A DNA stretch of 64,000 nucleotides from UBA10205 sp035289625 (GTDB taxonomy: Archaea > Iainarchaeota > Iainarchaeia > Iainarchaeales > Iainarchaeaceae): the NCBI GenBank assembly GCA_035289625.1, contig DATDWP010000028.1, positions 62,001 through 126,000 on the forward strand, given 5' to 3'. Below, in pieces: positions 7,935 through 16,518 of this stretch. Position 1 is the stretch's first letter; each line of letters begins with the position of its first letter. The notes beneath the pieces were generated by a model. The model did no database searches. It was not told where the DNA came from and was given only the letters and a program-made list of their open reading frames with translations. Made by a program: the position numbers and the translations under genes.

Positions 7935-8449
7935 ATGATTGAAAATATCAGAGTGAAAAAATCAGCTATTGAAGGAGAAGGGGTTTTTGCATCACAAAAT
8001 TTTAAAAAAGGCGAGACAATCTGCAAAATGCGTGGGGAGAAGGTGACCTGCGAGGAACTTAAAAGCCGTTATGAAAAAGGGAAGGAGAAAATATGCAACC
8101 CTTTGCAAATAAATGAAAAGACCTATCTTGACTTGGGAGAACCTTATGTGTATGTTAATCATTCTTGCACGCCAAATTGCGGAATAAGAAAAACTGCCGA
8201 GTTGTTTGCATTAACAAACATAAATATCGGCGAAGAACTCACTTATGATTACTCCACCACAGAATGGACCTACGAAAATTTGGCAAGTACAAAGAATGGG
8301 CGATGGAATGCAACTGTAATTCAAAAAAATGCAGAGGAACCCTTGGACAATTCCCAACACTCGACCCGAAATTAAAAAAGAGATATTATGAGGCCGGGGC
8401 ACTTCAGGAATTTATCCTCAAAAAACTCGAAAAGAAAATGTTTTCATAA
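7935..8449 (+). CDS. SET-domain protein (putative lysine methyltransferase), split by a -1 frameshift
   Basis: SET proteins transfer methyl groups from SAM to protein lysines. The first frame (7935 to ~8280) shows the SET start (S-A-I-E-G-E-G-V-F-A), the N-H-S-C-T-P-N-C motif and E-E-L-T-Y-D-Y. It then drifts into non-family sequence and stops at 8375. The -1 frame carries the missing end: M-E-C-N-C-N-S-K-K-C-R-G, a post-SET zinc motif, and a helical tail to 8449. The frames join exactly at the heptamer A-AAT-TTG (8276-8282), which fits the X-XXY-YYZ slippage pattern. The spliced product would be ~171 aa. Programmed frameshifting, a real deletion and a homopolymer sequencing error remain open. 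Confidence 0.8.
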
Positions 8450-8540
8450 TTTGACTCAGTTAAAAGTATCACCATATTGAATTACCACCCACAACAGCAT
8501 CCATTTAAAAGCATTATTCGACCAAATTCTTGGTGATACG

Positions 8541-8831
8541 ATGAAAGTCTCAGAACTAAAAGCAAGAGCTGCAATTGATGAAATTACCCTTGAAATTGTT
8601 TCAAAAGCAGAGCCAAGGCAGTGGGCAAATGAAAACGGATCCGGAAAGGTCTGTAACTGCGCCGGCAAAGATTCAACCGGTGAAATTAGCGTAAGCCTCT
8701 GGAACGACCAGTGCGACCAGGTTGAGGAAGGAAATAAAATCAAAATTACCGGTGGCTGGTGCTCAGAATTTCGGGGCCAATTACAGGTTTCAACAGGAAA
8801 GCAAGGAAACCTTGAAGTACTCAAGAAATGA
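8541..8831 (+). CDS. Single-domain OB-fold ssDNA-binding protein (RPA/SOSS-B like)
   Basis: Single OB fold of 96 residues. The strand pattern includes G-K-V-C-N-C-A-G-K-D-S-T-G-E-I-S-V-S-L-W-N-D and V-E-E-G-N-K-I-K-I-T-G-G-W, which are hallmarks of archaeal RPA-type OB domains. It probably binds single-stranded DNA in replication or repair. It is a stand-alone gene. The RPA-like gene at 16.5 kb carries two such domains, so the genome has at least two forms. Family membership is firm, the exact role is inferred. Confidence 0.85.
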   Translation: MKVSELKARAAIDEITLEIVSKAEPRQWANENGSGKVCNCAGKDSTGEISVSLWNDQCDQVEEGNKIKITGGWCSEFRGQLQVSTGKQGNLEVLKK

Positions 8832-9036
8832 GCTTAAAGCCCAAAATAACCACTTCTACGCATCCCTCACTTTCGAAGGGATGTTTGTGATACAAAATCG
8901 GTTGGTTTAAATACTACGTGAGCGGCATATATAGTATACAGGATTGGATTCAACAAATACCTATTTTTGAGGTCTTTTTACAAGCCCATATAGGGGTTTG
9001 TTGCGTCTGCATCGCAAATTTAGGAGGAGAATTAAA

Positions 9037-9396
9037 ATGATGGACAGAGGAAATAGAAGGCCAAATTCAAGATTTGGGGACATACCAGTAAAGGAAGGAG
9101 ACACATACGATGTTGAAATAGAAGGAATTGGCGAAAAAGGGGACGGAATAGCAAAAATAAAAGGCTATGTAATAATTGTTCCAAACGTCAAGAAAGGTGA
9201 CAAAGTCAAGGTCAAAGTCAATGCTGTAAGAGGCAAAGTGAGCTTTGGCGAAGTCATCGGAGAAGCAAGCGGAGCAGACGAAGAACAAGAAGAAAACCAA
9301 GAAGGCGAAGAGGAATCTGAAGACACCGAAGAATCTGACGAGGAAGTGGAAGAAGAATCCGACGAGCCTACAATGGATGATGAAGAAGAAAAATAA
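9037..9396 (+). CDS. TRAM-domain protein with acidic tail
   Basis: The TRAM domain occupies residues ~15-75 (V-K-E-G-D-T-Y-D-V, G-E-K-G-D-G-I-A-K, V-K-K-G-D-K-V-K-V-K-V), a small beta barrel that binds RNA; stand-alone TRAM proteins in archaea have been described as RNA chaperones. The last ~45 residues are almost entirely Glu, Asp and Ser. Start chosen at the ATG seven bases after TAGGAGGAG, a strong ribosome site. The leader from the TATA region near 8904 is over 100 bases, which may matter for regulation. Confidence 0.88.
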   Translation: MMDRGNRRPNSRFGDIPVKEGDTYDVEIEGIGEKGDGIAKIKGYVIIVPNVKKGDKVKVKVNAVRGKVSFGEVIGEASGADEEQEENQEGEEESEDTEESDEEVEEESDEPTMDDEEEK

Positions 9397-9422
9397 ATTT
9401 AGAGTAAGGGGGGTTTCACAAC

Positions 9423-9626
9423 ATGGCATCTTTAAGTGATATAATTGGGCTTGAAGCATCTGAAAAATTCAGGCTAAAGCTCTTAAAGCAGGAATTTAAG
9501 CTAAGAAAAAAACAGCCTGAAGCCTGGACAAAAACAAAATACAGGCCCTATGCTAACTTTCGCACCAAAAAGAAAGAAGACGAACTTATGGTCGGGGAAG
9601 CAACTATCATAAAGGCAAAAGCATAA
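9423..9626 (+). CDS. Small basic hypothetical protein
   Basis: 67 residues, rich in K with an R-L-K-L-L-K-Q-E-F-K-L-R-K-K helix, then W-T-K-T-K-Y-R-P-Y. I do not recognise it. It lies 26 bases after the TRAM gene on the same strand and is probably in its operon. Its stop codon directly abuts the hairpin cluster at 9627. Confidence 0.6.
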   Translation: MASLSDIIGLEASEKFRLKLLKQEFKLRKKQPEAWTKTKYRPYANFRTKKKEDELMVGEATIIKAKA

Positions 9627-9725
9627 CAACAGTTTCGTCTGTTGGGTGCGACGGTTACCCCGCAAATGCGTGGTAAGCCAAAAACCGGTTTTCCACAAAA
9701 GGAAAATCGGGACACTAATTTTTTC
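9627..9725 (+). ncRNA. Candidate structured RNA: three consecutive hairpins
   Basis: Three hairpins follow one another without overlap. The first is CAACAG/CTGTTG at 9627-9644. The second, at 9653-9679, pairs GGTTACC with GGTAAGCC around an inner CGCA/TGCG. The third pairs CCGGTTTTCC with GGAAAATCGG at 9685-9710. A T-run follows (9719-9724). It could be a processed small RNA, a stabilising 3' end or an elaborate terminator for the TRAM operon. The structure is seen; the function is not known. Confidence 0.5.
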
Positions 9726-9739
9726 GAATTCTAATTACA

Positions 9740-10138
9740 CTAGATCTTGACTATAGTCTTTTCAAAAACTGGCCCTTTTATACCTGAAAGATTATGATAA
9801 GCAGGAGCATATTTATTTTTTATCAAAAATTTCTCCCACTTTTTTAGTGGAAAAATCCTAACGCGAACAAAACCCATATCCAAAGCTTTTTGTTCCAATA
9901 AACTAAGAACTTCTGATATTGCCGCAGGATTTTTGAATGATAAAAAACTTCGCGATAACCTTAAAACCTCCAGCGTAGGAATATTTTCAAAAGTAAAATT
10001 ATAATACAAATTGTATTTGGCCCCGCTTTTTGATTTTAACGATATTCTACTGGAGCGAAAGATGGCGCGATGGAGCATGTCCCCTAACTTATTGGCAATG
10101 CGTACTAAGCCCGGATGAAAGCGCCTTGGTGTTTGCAT
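9740..10138 (-). CDS. Small orphan protein, possibly GNAT-like
   Basis: 132 residues, basic. The second half resembles the end of a GNAT fold: a helix S-L-L-E-Q-K-A-L-D-M-G-F, a strand V-R-V-R-I-F-P, then K-W-E-K-F-L-I-K-N-K-Y-A-P and a final G-P-V-F-E-K-T-I strand. The acetyl-CoA loop is not convincing, so activity is doubtful. I chose the ATG; a GTG two codons upstream is also in frame. It is monocistronic and divergent from SRP54. Confidence 0.5.
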   Translation of the reverse strand: MQTPRRFHPGLVRIANKLGDMLHRAIFRSSRISLKSKSGAKYNLYYNFTFENIPTLEVLRLSRSFLSFKNPAAISEVLSLLEQKALDMGFVRVRIFPLKKWEKFLIKNKYAPAYHNLSGIKGPVFEKTIVKI

Positions 10139-10222
10139 TAGCACAAATACGCCAAAACCGCTTAATAAATCAGACCAGTATTTTAAGGCTTTTTATGCAC
10201 AAATAGCATTCTAAGTGATAAT

Positions 10223-11566
10223 ATGGGATTTGGAGAAACCTTGCGAAATGCCATGGAAAAGCTGCGCAACAGCTCTTCACTTGACCGCGAAACTGTAAAG
10301 GAAGTAATAAAGGAGCTGCAGCGCGCGCTAATATCTTCTGATGTTGAGATAGCACTAGTTCTCAAACTTAGCAAGGAAATTGAAGAGGAAGCATTCAAGG
10401 ATTTGCCTTCAGGAATAAACCGAAAAGAGCACATAATAAAAATTACCCACGACAAACTTGCACAAATACTTGGCGGAAAAGTAGACCCCCCGCAAAAACC
10501 TGCTAGAATTCTTCTATGCGGCTTATTTGGCGCAGGGAAAACAACAACTGCGGGAAAACTTGCAAAATGGTATTCGAAGCGAGGCCTAAAAGTTGGTTTA
10601 ATTGCAGCAGACGTATTCAGGCCAGCTGCAACCGAACAACTAAGAACACTTGCACAGAGGGCAAATGTAGAATTTTATGGAAACGAATCAGAAAAAAATG
10701 CCGCAAAAATAGTTGCCCAGGGAGTAGAAAAACTAAAAGGGTGCGACCTTATAATATGTGACAGTGCAGGGCGCAGCGCTCTTGATTTAGAGCTATCAAA
10801 AGAAATGAAAGCAATTGATTCTGTATTTGCAGCAAAAGAAAAATGGCTAGTAATTGGGGCAGACCTTGGCCAGGTTGCAAAAAAGCAAGCAGAAGCATTC
10901 CATGAAATTGTCGGGGTCAACGGAGTTATAATTACAAGAATGGATGGTTCAGCAAAAGGCGGCGGCGCTCTTGCCGCTGCAAATAGCACTGGCGCAAAAG
11001 TGTATTTTATTGGAATCGGAGAGAAAATGGATGATTTACAAGAATTTGATGCAACAAGATATCTTAGCAGAATCATGGGATATGGAGACTTACAATCACT
11101 ACTAGAAAAGGCCCGCGAAATTGAAGATGAAGAAGGAATATCTGAGCAGATCCTCGAAGGCGAATTTACACTTGAAACCTTCCACCAACAAATGAAGGCT
11201 GCCCGCAAAATGGGCCCTTTGGGAAAAGTCATGGACATGATGGGCCTTGGGCAGCAGGTACCAAAAGAGATGTCAGAAATCGGGGAGCAAAAACTAAACA
11301 AATACGGCTATATTATAGATTCGATGACAAAAAAAGAAAGGGAGAATGCTGAGACATTAAATAAGAGCAGAATAGCGCGCATTGCAAAAGGATCAGGAAC
11401 AACACAAGAGAATGTGCGCGAGCTTTTAAAAAATTTCAAAAAAATGAAAAAAGTATTCAAGCAATTCAGTTCAATTGACCAGCAGAAGATAGAAGAAGGA
11501 AAGGGAGTGAATATGCAAAAGCTGCAGAAAATGTTTTCCAAAAAGAAAAAATTCAAAATCAGGTGA
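10223..11566 (+). CDS. srp54: Signal recognition particle protein SRP54
   Basis: GTPase of SRP that binds signal peptides and 7S RNA. The N domain covers residues 1-90. The G domain has G1 G-L-F-G-A-G-K-T-T-T, G3 D-S-A-G-R and G4 T-R-M-D. The methionine-rich M domain (from ~295) includes K-M-G-P-L-G-K-V-M-D-M-M-G-L-G and the RNA-binding stretch I-A-K-G-S-G-T-T. The length of 447 aa is typical. The stop overlaps the prepilin peptidase start by GTGA. Its partner FtsY is encoded 5 kb upstream. Confidence 0.97.
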   Translation: MGFGETLRNAMEKLRNSSSLDRETVKEVIKELQRALISSDVEIALVLKLSKEIEEEAFKDLPSGINRKEHIIKITHDKLAQILGGKVDPPQKPARILLCGLFGAGKTTTAGKLAKWYSKRGLKVGLIAADVFRPAATEQLRTLAQRANVEFYGNESEKNAAKIVAQGVEKLKGCDLIICDSAGRSALDLELSKEMKAIDSVFAAKEKWLVIGADLGQVAKKQAEAFHEIVGVNGVIITRMDGSAKGGGALAAANSTGAKVYFIGIGEKMDDLQEFDATRYLSRIMGYGDLQSLLEKAREIEDEEGISEQILEGEFTLETFHQQMKAARKMGPLGKVMDMMGLGQQVPKEMSEIGEQKLNKYGYIIDSMTKKERENAETLNKSRIARIAKGSGTTQENVRELLKNFKKMKKVFKQFSSIDQQKIEEGKGVNMQKLQKMFSKKKKFKIR

Positions 11567-12381
11567 TATGGATAGAAATTTTACTTATACGCGAATTTAT
11601 TGTAATCCTTGCCAGTGCAATTGCAGCATACACTGATTTCAAAACAGGGTATATACATGATTGGATAACACTCCCACTAATTGCAGCAGGACTACTACTC
11701 AACCTCTATGAAGCACAATACGCAGGAATTGCCCTTGGAGCAAGTGTATTTGCAATCGGGTATATACTATACTACACCGGCAAAATTGGCGGAGGGGACG
11801 TAAAATTATTTACAGGAATAGCACTAGCACTCCCATTCTACAATGGAGCAGTGTTCATTATTTCAGCCGCCCTATTTGCAGCAATGAGCTCGGTAATTTT
11901 TCTTTCAAGCTTTTATACCATCAAATATTTGCGTAAAGGAATTGATTTTGAATACAACAAAAACGGCATCCGCAGATCTGCAATACTTGGAGGGGCACTT
12001 GTTGTATATTTTTACATTTTAATTAGCGCAAATATTGCCTCTGCACAATATGGAACAGTGCTTGCCCTGCCGCTTCTATTCGGGCTTGTGTTTATGGCCC
12101 TTGAAAAAGGGATCCGAAAGGAATTTTTTGCAAAGAAAATAAAATTGAGTGAAATGGAAGAAGATGAAATAGTAGCACTTGATTTAATGGAAGAGGATGG
12201 GAAAAAAATATCTGCAGGAATTAAGGGCGTATTTGGGAATGAAGAGAAGAAAAAACTTGAAAAACTTGGAATCGGGCAAATTATTGTATACAGAAACCTC
12301 CCGCGCTTTGGCCCTTTTATACTAATAGGAGTTGTTGCAGCGCTATTTTTGCCACAGCTCTTTTTGCTCAAATTCTGGTAA
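11563..12381 (+). CDS. Prepilin/preflagellin peptidase (A24 family)
   Basis: Membrane aspartyl protease that removes class III signal peptides from archaeal pilins and archaellins. The first catalytic Asp is in A-Y-T-D-F-K-T-G (residue ~24) and the second in the G-x-G-D motif G-G-G-D-V-K-L-F (~residue 76). Several transmembrane segments flank them, and a cytoplasmic insertion of ~70 charged residues precedes the last helix. It starts at a GTG overlapping the SRP54 stop. No pilin gene is evident in the window. Confidence 0.9.
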   Translation: MIWIEILLIREFIVILASAIAAYTDFKTGYIHDWITLPLIAAGLLLNLYEAQYAGIALGASVFAIGYILYYTGKIGGGDVKLFTGIALALPFYNGAVFIISAALFAAMSSVIFLSSFYTIKYLRKGIDFEYNKNGIRRSAILGGALVVYFYILISANIASAQYGTVLALPLLFGLVFMALEKGIRKEFFAKKIKLSEMEEDEIVALDLMEEDGKKISAGIKGVFGNEEKKKLEKLGIGQIIVYRNLPRFGPFILIGVVAALFLPQLFLLKFW

Positions 12382-12386
12382 TATTT

Positions 12387-13424
12387 ATGCAAAAATTCAT
12401 GGAAAAAGCCCTTGCACTTGCCCAAAAAGCAAAAGGCATGGTCTCCCCTAACCCACTTGTTGGGGCAGTTGTTGTAAGGAGAGGAAAAGTGGTTGGAACT
12501 GGGTATCATAAAGAATTTGGAAAAGAGCACGCAGAAGTAATAGCAATCAAAAATGCAGGAAAAAAGGCTAAAGGAGCAGATCTATATGTGACCCTTGAAC
12601 CCTGTAACCACTATGGAAAACAGCCCCCCTGCACCAAATCCATTATCAGTGCAGGAATCAGACGAGTATTTGCCGCAATGTATGATCCGAACAAAAAATC
12701 CCTGCACGGGGCAGCAGAACTCAAAAAACACGGAATAAAAGTGCATGTTGGAATGCTTGAACGTGAGGCAAAAGAACAAAATGAATTCTACATAAAAAGT
12801 TTGGCTTTGCAGCGCCCCTTTATAACAATCAAAATAGCAATCACACAAAACGGGGCAATTAGTTGGGGAAGCGGAAAAAATAAAAAAATCACAGGAAAAG
12901 CCGCTTTTGAATTCACGCAAAAATTGCGCGCAGAACATGATGCAGCATTAGTGGGAAAAAATACAGTGCTAAAAGATAACCCGCAACTAACTGTTAGGAA
13001 AAATCCAAAATTAAACCCTTTTAGAATTGTTCTTGATTCGCGCTGTGAAATCCCAATATCATCAAAAATTTTTTCTAAAAAAGGAGCAATTGTTGCATGT
13101 ACAAAAAAAGCCCCCCGTAAAAATATTCAAAAACTAAAACGCAAAGGCATAGTGGTAATTATTGCCAAAGAAAAAAGAGGACAAGTCGATCTATTTGATT
13201 TGATGAAAAAACTATACAAAATTGGAATAAGTTCTGTTCTTGTAGAAGCCGGGAGCAATACCGCTAGCAGCTTTTTGGGGCAAAAACTATTTGATAGAAT
13301 AATTATTATAGTAAATGAGAGGGAAATAAGTGGCAAGGGAGCATTCTTTTTGCATCCCAAAGTAAGCGCAAAAATTATTGAAAAGAAAATGTTAGGAAAA
13401 GATTTGCTAATTGTTGCGAAGTGA
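12387..13424 (+). CDS. ribD: Bifunctional riboflavin biosynthesis protein RibD
   Basis: Catalyses deamination of the pyrimidine formed by GTP cyclohydrolase and then reduction of its ribose. The N-terminal deaminase (residues 1-145) has the zinc motif H-A-E and P-C-N-H-Y-G-K-Q-P-P-C. The reductase domain follows (~145-345) with D-A-A-L-V-G-K-N-T and G-I-S-S-V-L-V-E-A-G. This domain order is the bacterial one; most archaea reduce first and have only a stand-alone reductase. No other rib gene is present here. It lies five bases after the peptidase gene and overlaps the epimerase region. Confidence 0.94.
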   Translation: MQKFMEKALALAQKAKGMVSPNPLVGAVVVRRGKVVGTGYHKEFGKEHAEVIAIKNAGKKAKGADLYVTLEPCNHYGKQPPCTKSIISAGIRRVFAAMYDPNKKSLHGAAELKKHGIKVHVGMLEREAKEQNEFYIKSLALQRPFITIKIAITQNGAISWGSGKNKKITGKAAFEFTQKLRAEHDAALVGKNTVLKDNPQLTVRKNPKLNPFRIVLDSRCEIPISSKIFSKKGAIVACTKKAPRKNIQKLKRKGIVVIIAKEKRGQVDLFDLMKKLYKIGISSVLVEAGSNTASSFLGQKLFDRIIIIVNEREISGKGAFFLHPKVSAKIIEKKMLGKDLLIVAK

Positions 13425-13429
13425 AAAAT

Positions 13430-14308
13430 ATGAAAATTGCAATCACCGGAAGCGAGGGTTTTTTGGGAAAAATAATTTCCAAAAAGCTAGATTCAGAAGG
13501 CCACACAATTGTTGAATGCAACCGCAAAAACTGCGACATACTAAACCCCAAACAGGTACTAAAAGCCCTAAAAGGCAGCCAAGCTGTTGTGCACTGCGCA
13601 GCGCAGCTTGAAGAAACAAGCAAGGACATTTATGAAGTGAATGTGCGCGGAACTGAAAATGTGCTGGAAGCGTGCTCACAAAATGGGATTTCACACTTCA
13701 TCTTTCTTAGCACAGTTGGAGTGTACGGAAATCTTGGAGGGATTAAAACGGAGCAAACAGAACCTTCCCCACAAACAGAATATGAAAAGAGCAAACTTGA
13801 AGCTGAAAAAAAAGTGCTCTCATACCAGGAAGTTTTCCATATAACAATACTTCGCCCAGCACTTGTAATTGGCAAAAATAAATATTGGGAGAGAATAATT
13901 AGCACAATAAAAAAAGGCTACCCACTCATTGGAGAAGGAAAGAACAAATGGCAGCTTGTTAGCGACCAAGATGTTGCAAGTGCCGTTGCATTTTGTATTG
14001 ATAGAGAGGAGTGCTTTGGGGAGAGTTTTATAGTTGCAGAAAAAGAAGCGCTAACACTTGAACAAATAGTAAAAATTGTACGAAAAGAACTTGGAATGAG
14101 CGAGCAAATAAGAAAAATCCCCCTCTGGCTAGGAAATATCATCGCCGCAATAAATTCTATTCTAAATTTTAACCCTATCCTAAAACCTGCGTATGTGAAA
14201 AGAATGCAATCTGAAAGGAGCTATTCAACCGAAAAACTCGAAAAATTAGGGTGGAAGGCGCAGCATTCAACAAAAGAATATTTGCCACAAATTGTTAGAA
14301 ATATTTAG
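13430..14308 (+). CDS. NAD-dependent epimerase/dehydratase family protein
   Basis: Extended short-chain dehydrogenase with a Rossmann glycine motif T-G-S-E-G-F-L-G at the N-terminus, a conserved H-C-A-A segment, a catalytic Y-x-x-x-K (Y-E-K-S-K, ~residue 122) with the partner S-T-V-G-V-Y, and L-R-P-A-L-V-I-G. The substrate is probably a nucleotide sugar or a related alcohol but is not determinable. The ATG at 13430 fits the family start; a GTG at 13421 overlaps the RibD stop. It converges with GGGP synthase, overlapping by four bases. Confidence 0.85.
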   Translation: MKIAITGSEGFLGKIISKKLDSEGHTIVECNRKNCDILNPKQVLKALKGSQAVVHCAAQLEETSKDIYEVNVRGTENVLEACSQNGISHFIFLSTVGVYGNLGGIKTEQTEPSPQTEYEKSKLEAEKKVLSYQEVFHITILRPALVIGKNKYWERIISTIKKGYPLIGEGKNKWQLVSDQDVASAVAFCIDREECFGESFIVAEKEALTLEQIVKIVRKELGMSEQIRKIPLWLGNIIAAINSILNFNPILKPAYVKRMQSERSYSTEKLEKLGWKAQHSTKEYLPQIVRNI

Positions 14309-15087
14309 GCCTTTTCTTTTCCGGCCCTCTTTACAGCATCAACTATTTTTTTCATAACGCCCTGCGCTTTTGAAATGTCATTTGATTGGTTCTCAACCGC
14401 AGTCCCCACGTGCACAATATCTGCGCCTGCCTTTATGCAATCATAAGCATATTTCTCATTTTTTACCCCGCCCGCAATAACTAGAGGAATATCAATCATT
14501 TTTTTTGTATAGGAAATCATCTCAACCGGAACAGGAGAATCTGCACCTCCACCCGATTCTAAAATAGCAAGATGAGAGCCCATATACTGGCCGGCTAGAG
14601 CGGTAATACCAGCTAGATATGGAAGTTCGCGAGGGATTAGTTGCGCCCGACCAACCCAACCGACTGCTCTTCCCGGTTCAACTACAATATATGAAGTAGG
14701 AATTACTTCAAGGCCTGTTCTTTTAATCGGGGCTGAGGATGCAATCTGGGCCCCTGTAATATAGTACGGATCTAGGCTATTTAGCATTGAGAGAAAATAA
14801 ATTGCATCAGCATGCTTACTCATACTTGCAATATTTCCCGGAAATAAAATGACCGGCAAAGAGCAGTTCTCCTTTACCTGCAAAATCGTACTATCCAATA
14901 ATTCGCCCTGAGCCCCAACACTTCCACCCACTGCAATTGCATCAATCCCTGCGGCCTGCGCAACTTTTGCAATCTTACCTGCAACCTGCGGGTCTTGATT
15001 TGGAGGATCTATTACCGTAAAGGCAAGACCCCTGTCCTCTTCGATTATTTTTAGTATTTGCTTGTAGACTTTCCCGAAATGGCTCAT
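14305..15087 (-). CDS. Geranylgeranylglyceryl phosphate synthase
   Basis: Makes the first ether bond of archaeal lipids from glycerol-1-phosphate and GGPP. The TIM-barrel landmarks of the GGGPS/PcrB family are clear: F-T-V-I-D-P near the start, I-A-V-G-G-S-V-G, S-Y-I-V-V-E-P-G (phosphate side) and I-P-L-V-I-A-G-G-V-K followed by A-D-I-V-H-V-G-T-A-V-E. I chose the ATG beginning M-S-H-F-G; three codons upstream start with TTG. The prenyl donor could come from the synthase at 36.8-37.9 kb. Confidence 0.92.
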   Translation of the reverse strand: MSHFGKVYKQILKIIEEDRGLAFTVIDPPNQDPQVAGKIAKVAQAAGIDAIAVGGSVGAQGELLDSTILQVKENCSLPVILFPGNIASMSKHADAIYFLSMLNSLDPYYITGAQIASSAPIKRTGLEVIPTSYIVVEPGRAVGWVGRAQLIPRELPYLAGITALAGQYMGSHLAILESGGGADSPVPVEMISYTKKMIDIPLVIAGGVKNEKYAYDCIKAGADIVHVGTAVENQSNDISKAQGVMKKIVDAVKRAGKEKA

Positions 15088-15753
15088 CAAAACCAACTAA
15101 TAATAAAATCGGAAAGCCTATAAAAAGGTGTTGGGAGCTTTGGAAAGGCACTCGTGATAGGCAGTTGATAAAAAAATACTTATTAACCTCAATTAGGCTA
15201 ACCTCAATTAGGCATTTAACCAAATGTATATGGCTGATTGATTTTTAAGTCATCAAAAACCACTTTGGTGTCCGGAAGACCTAACCAGCCCAAGACGGCC
15301 AAAGCCGGAAATCTTTGGAATTTAGAACATTGGATGCGGCGCTAAAAAAAACCTATCTAAAAAATAGGCCCTGCACCTTTGCATAACAGACACCCCCAAA
15401 ACATTTTTACCATTTTTTTCAACTACTGCAAAATTGCCACCCAACGCATCACTGTATAGATATCTGGCAGTGAGTGTGAAGCATATCCGGGGGCATCCCG
15501 AGAACCCCCGGAGTTTTGTGGCATCTCTTTGCAGAGTACACTTCGGTTTTTTTATTTAAATATGTTTTTGAAAAAAAACCTTCGAAAAATAAATTATTGT
15601 CAATAATATGACATTTAACATGATTTATGATAAAAACCTGACAACTACATAGTTTTTTTGTAAATATTATGGTGCCGGATACCGAAGGTATATAAAACTT
15701 AAATCCAAATATATAGTGTTACAGTTTAATTAAACGAGTAATTTACACTTGAT
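15088..15753. other. Long intergenic region with tandem repeat and possible RNA
   Basis: No gene is seen here. A direct tandem repeat of AACCTCAATTAGGCT (15 bases, second copy ending one base short) occupies 15185-15213. A hairpin-rich stretch at 15455-15555 is listed separately. From 15560 the sequence becomes very AT-rich, and a TATA-like GTATATAAAACTT at ~15688-15700 precedes the ACT-like gene. I looked for SRP RNA and RNase P RNA motifs and did not find convincing ones. Confidence 0.6.
15465..15555 (+). ncRNA. Candidate structured RNA ending in a T-run
   Basis: The hairpin TCCGGGGG/CCCCCGGA at 15486-15512 is perfect over 8 pairs. A second small hairpin CTCT/AGAG lies at 15525-15536, and AGTGT (15473) can close the structure with ACACT (15538). 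A run of seven Ts follows at 15547. A TATA-like TGTATAGATATC sits just upstream (~15453). The element is GC-rich within AT-rich surroundings, which in archaea often marks RNA genes. Confidence 0.35.
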
Positions 15754-16440
15754 ATGACTGATAAAAAATCCCTTGTAGATATTGTGGCTGAAAAAATACA
15801 GTCAAATCCCTACATCCAATTCTGCCTAGCCGATGGGCTAATTAACTATTCAGCCCTTGCCCGGCACTACTTGCCTGAAATAGAAAAATCGGAAGGACGA
15901 CCGGTTAATGAAGAATCGGTAATGGTTGCAATAAAGAGGTATTCTGAAAAAGTGAATTTTACCCCGGCAAAACTCAATTATGCTGAAATCTTTTCACAAG
16001 TTTCAGTAGGAATGCATGAAGATATGGCATTTGGAGTATTTGAAAAAACAGACAAAGTGATCGAGGAGATGACCAGGCTCTTTCGCGAGGAGAAGTGGGA
16101 AGTTGGCGAGATACGCACCGTAATGGAAGAACCACTAACAATAACAGCGCTTGTAAAAAAAAGCAAACTAGATAGGCTATGCGAAAAAATAGAGGGAAAA
16201 CTCATAAAGGATTATCGAGATTTTTCAATGGTCACCATGAAATTTGCAAAATCTGGCGATAGAATATATGGGACAACTGCAATAATCGCTGATGAAATGG
16301 CAAAGCGCGGCATAGCCATAATAGTTGTCTCAACCCCACTTGATATCTACATACTTGTTGAAGACGAAAAATCGCAAGAAGCATACGGGGCAATAAAGGA
16401 AATAATCAAATCATCCCAAAAAATAATACAAGAGAAATGA
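15754..16440 (+). CDS. ACT-domain-like regulatory protein
   Basis: 228 residues. The N-terminal half (to ~80) has a helical region with I-N-Y-S-A-L-A-R-H-Y-L-P-E-I that could be a small DNA- or protein-binding module. The C-terminal 130 residues contain two ACT-like units, the last reading Y-G-T-T-A-I-I-A-D-E-M-A-K-R-G-I-A-I-I-V-V followed by I-L-V-E-D. Similar archaeal proteins are annotated as ACT-domain or aspartokinase-like proteins without known function. It stands alone with its own TATA region. Confidence 0.65.
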   Translation: MTDKKSLVDIVAEKIQSNPYIQFCLADGLINYSALARHYLPEIEKSEGRPVNEESVMVAIKRYSEKVNFTPAKLNYAEIFSQVSVGMHEDMAFGVFEKTDKVIEEMTRLFREEKWEVGEIRTVMEEPLTITALVKKSKLDRLCEKIEGKLIKDYRDFSMVTMKFAKSGDRIYGTTAIIADEMAKRGIAIIVVSTPLDIYILVEDEKSQEAYGAIKEIIKSSQKIIQEK

Positions 16441-16518
16441 AATTAGCCTCCGAATCTGCTTGCACGATTTTAATCAAAAAGATTTTAACTACTACCTCTA
16501 TTTTCTCTTTTGATAAGA

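Noticed and set aside
15088..15753. SRP RNA or RNase P RNA in the long gap
   Set aside because: The expected conserved cores (SRP helix 8 motif, RNase P P4 region) were not recognisable.
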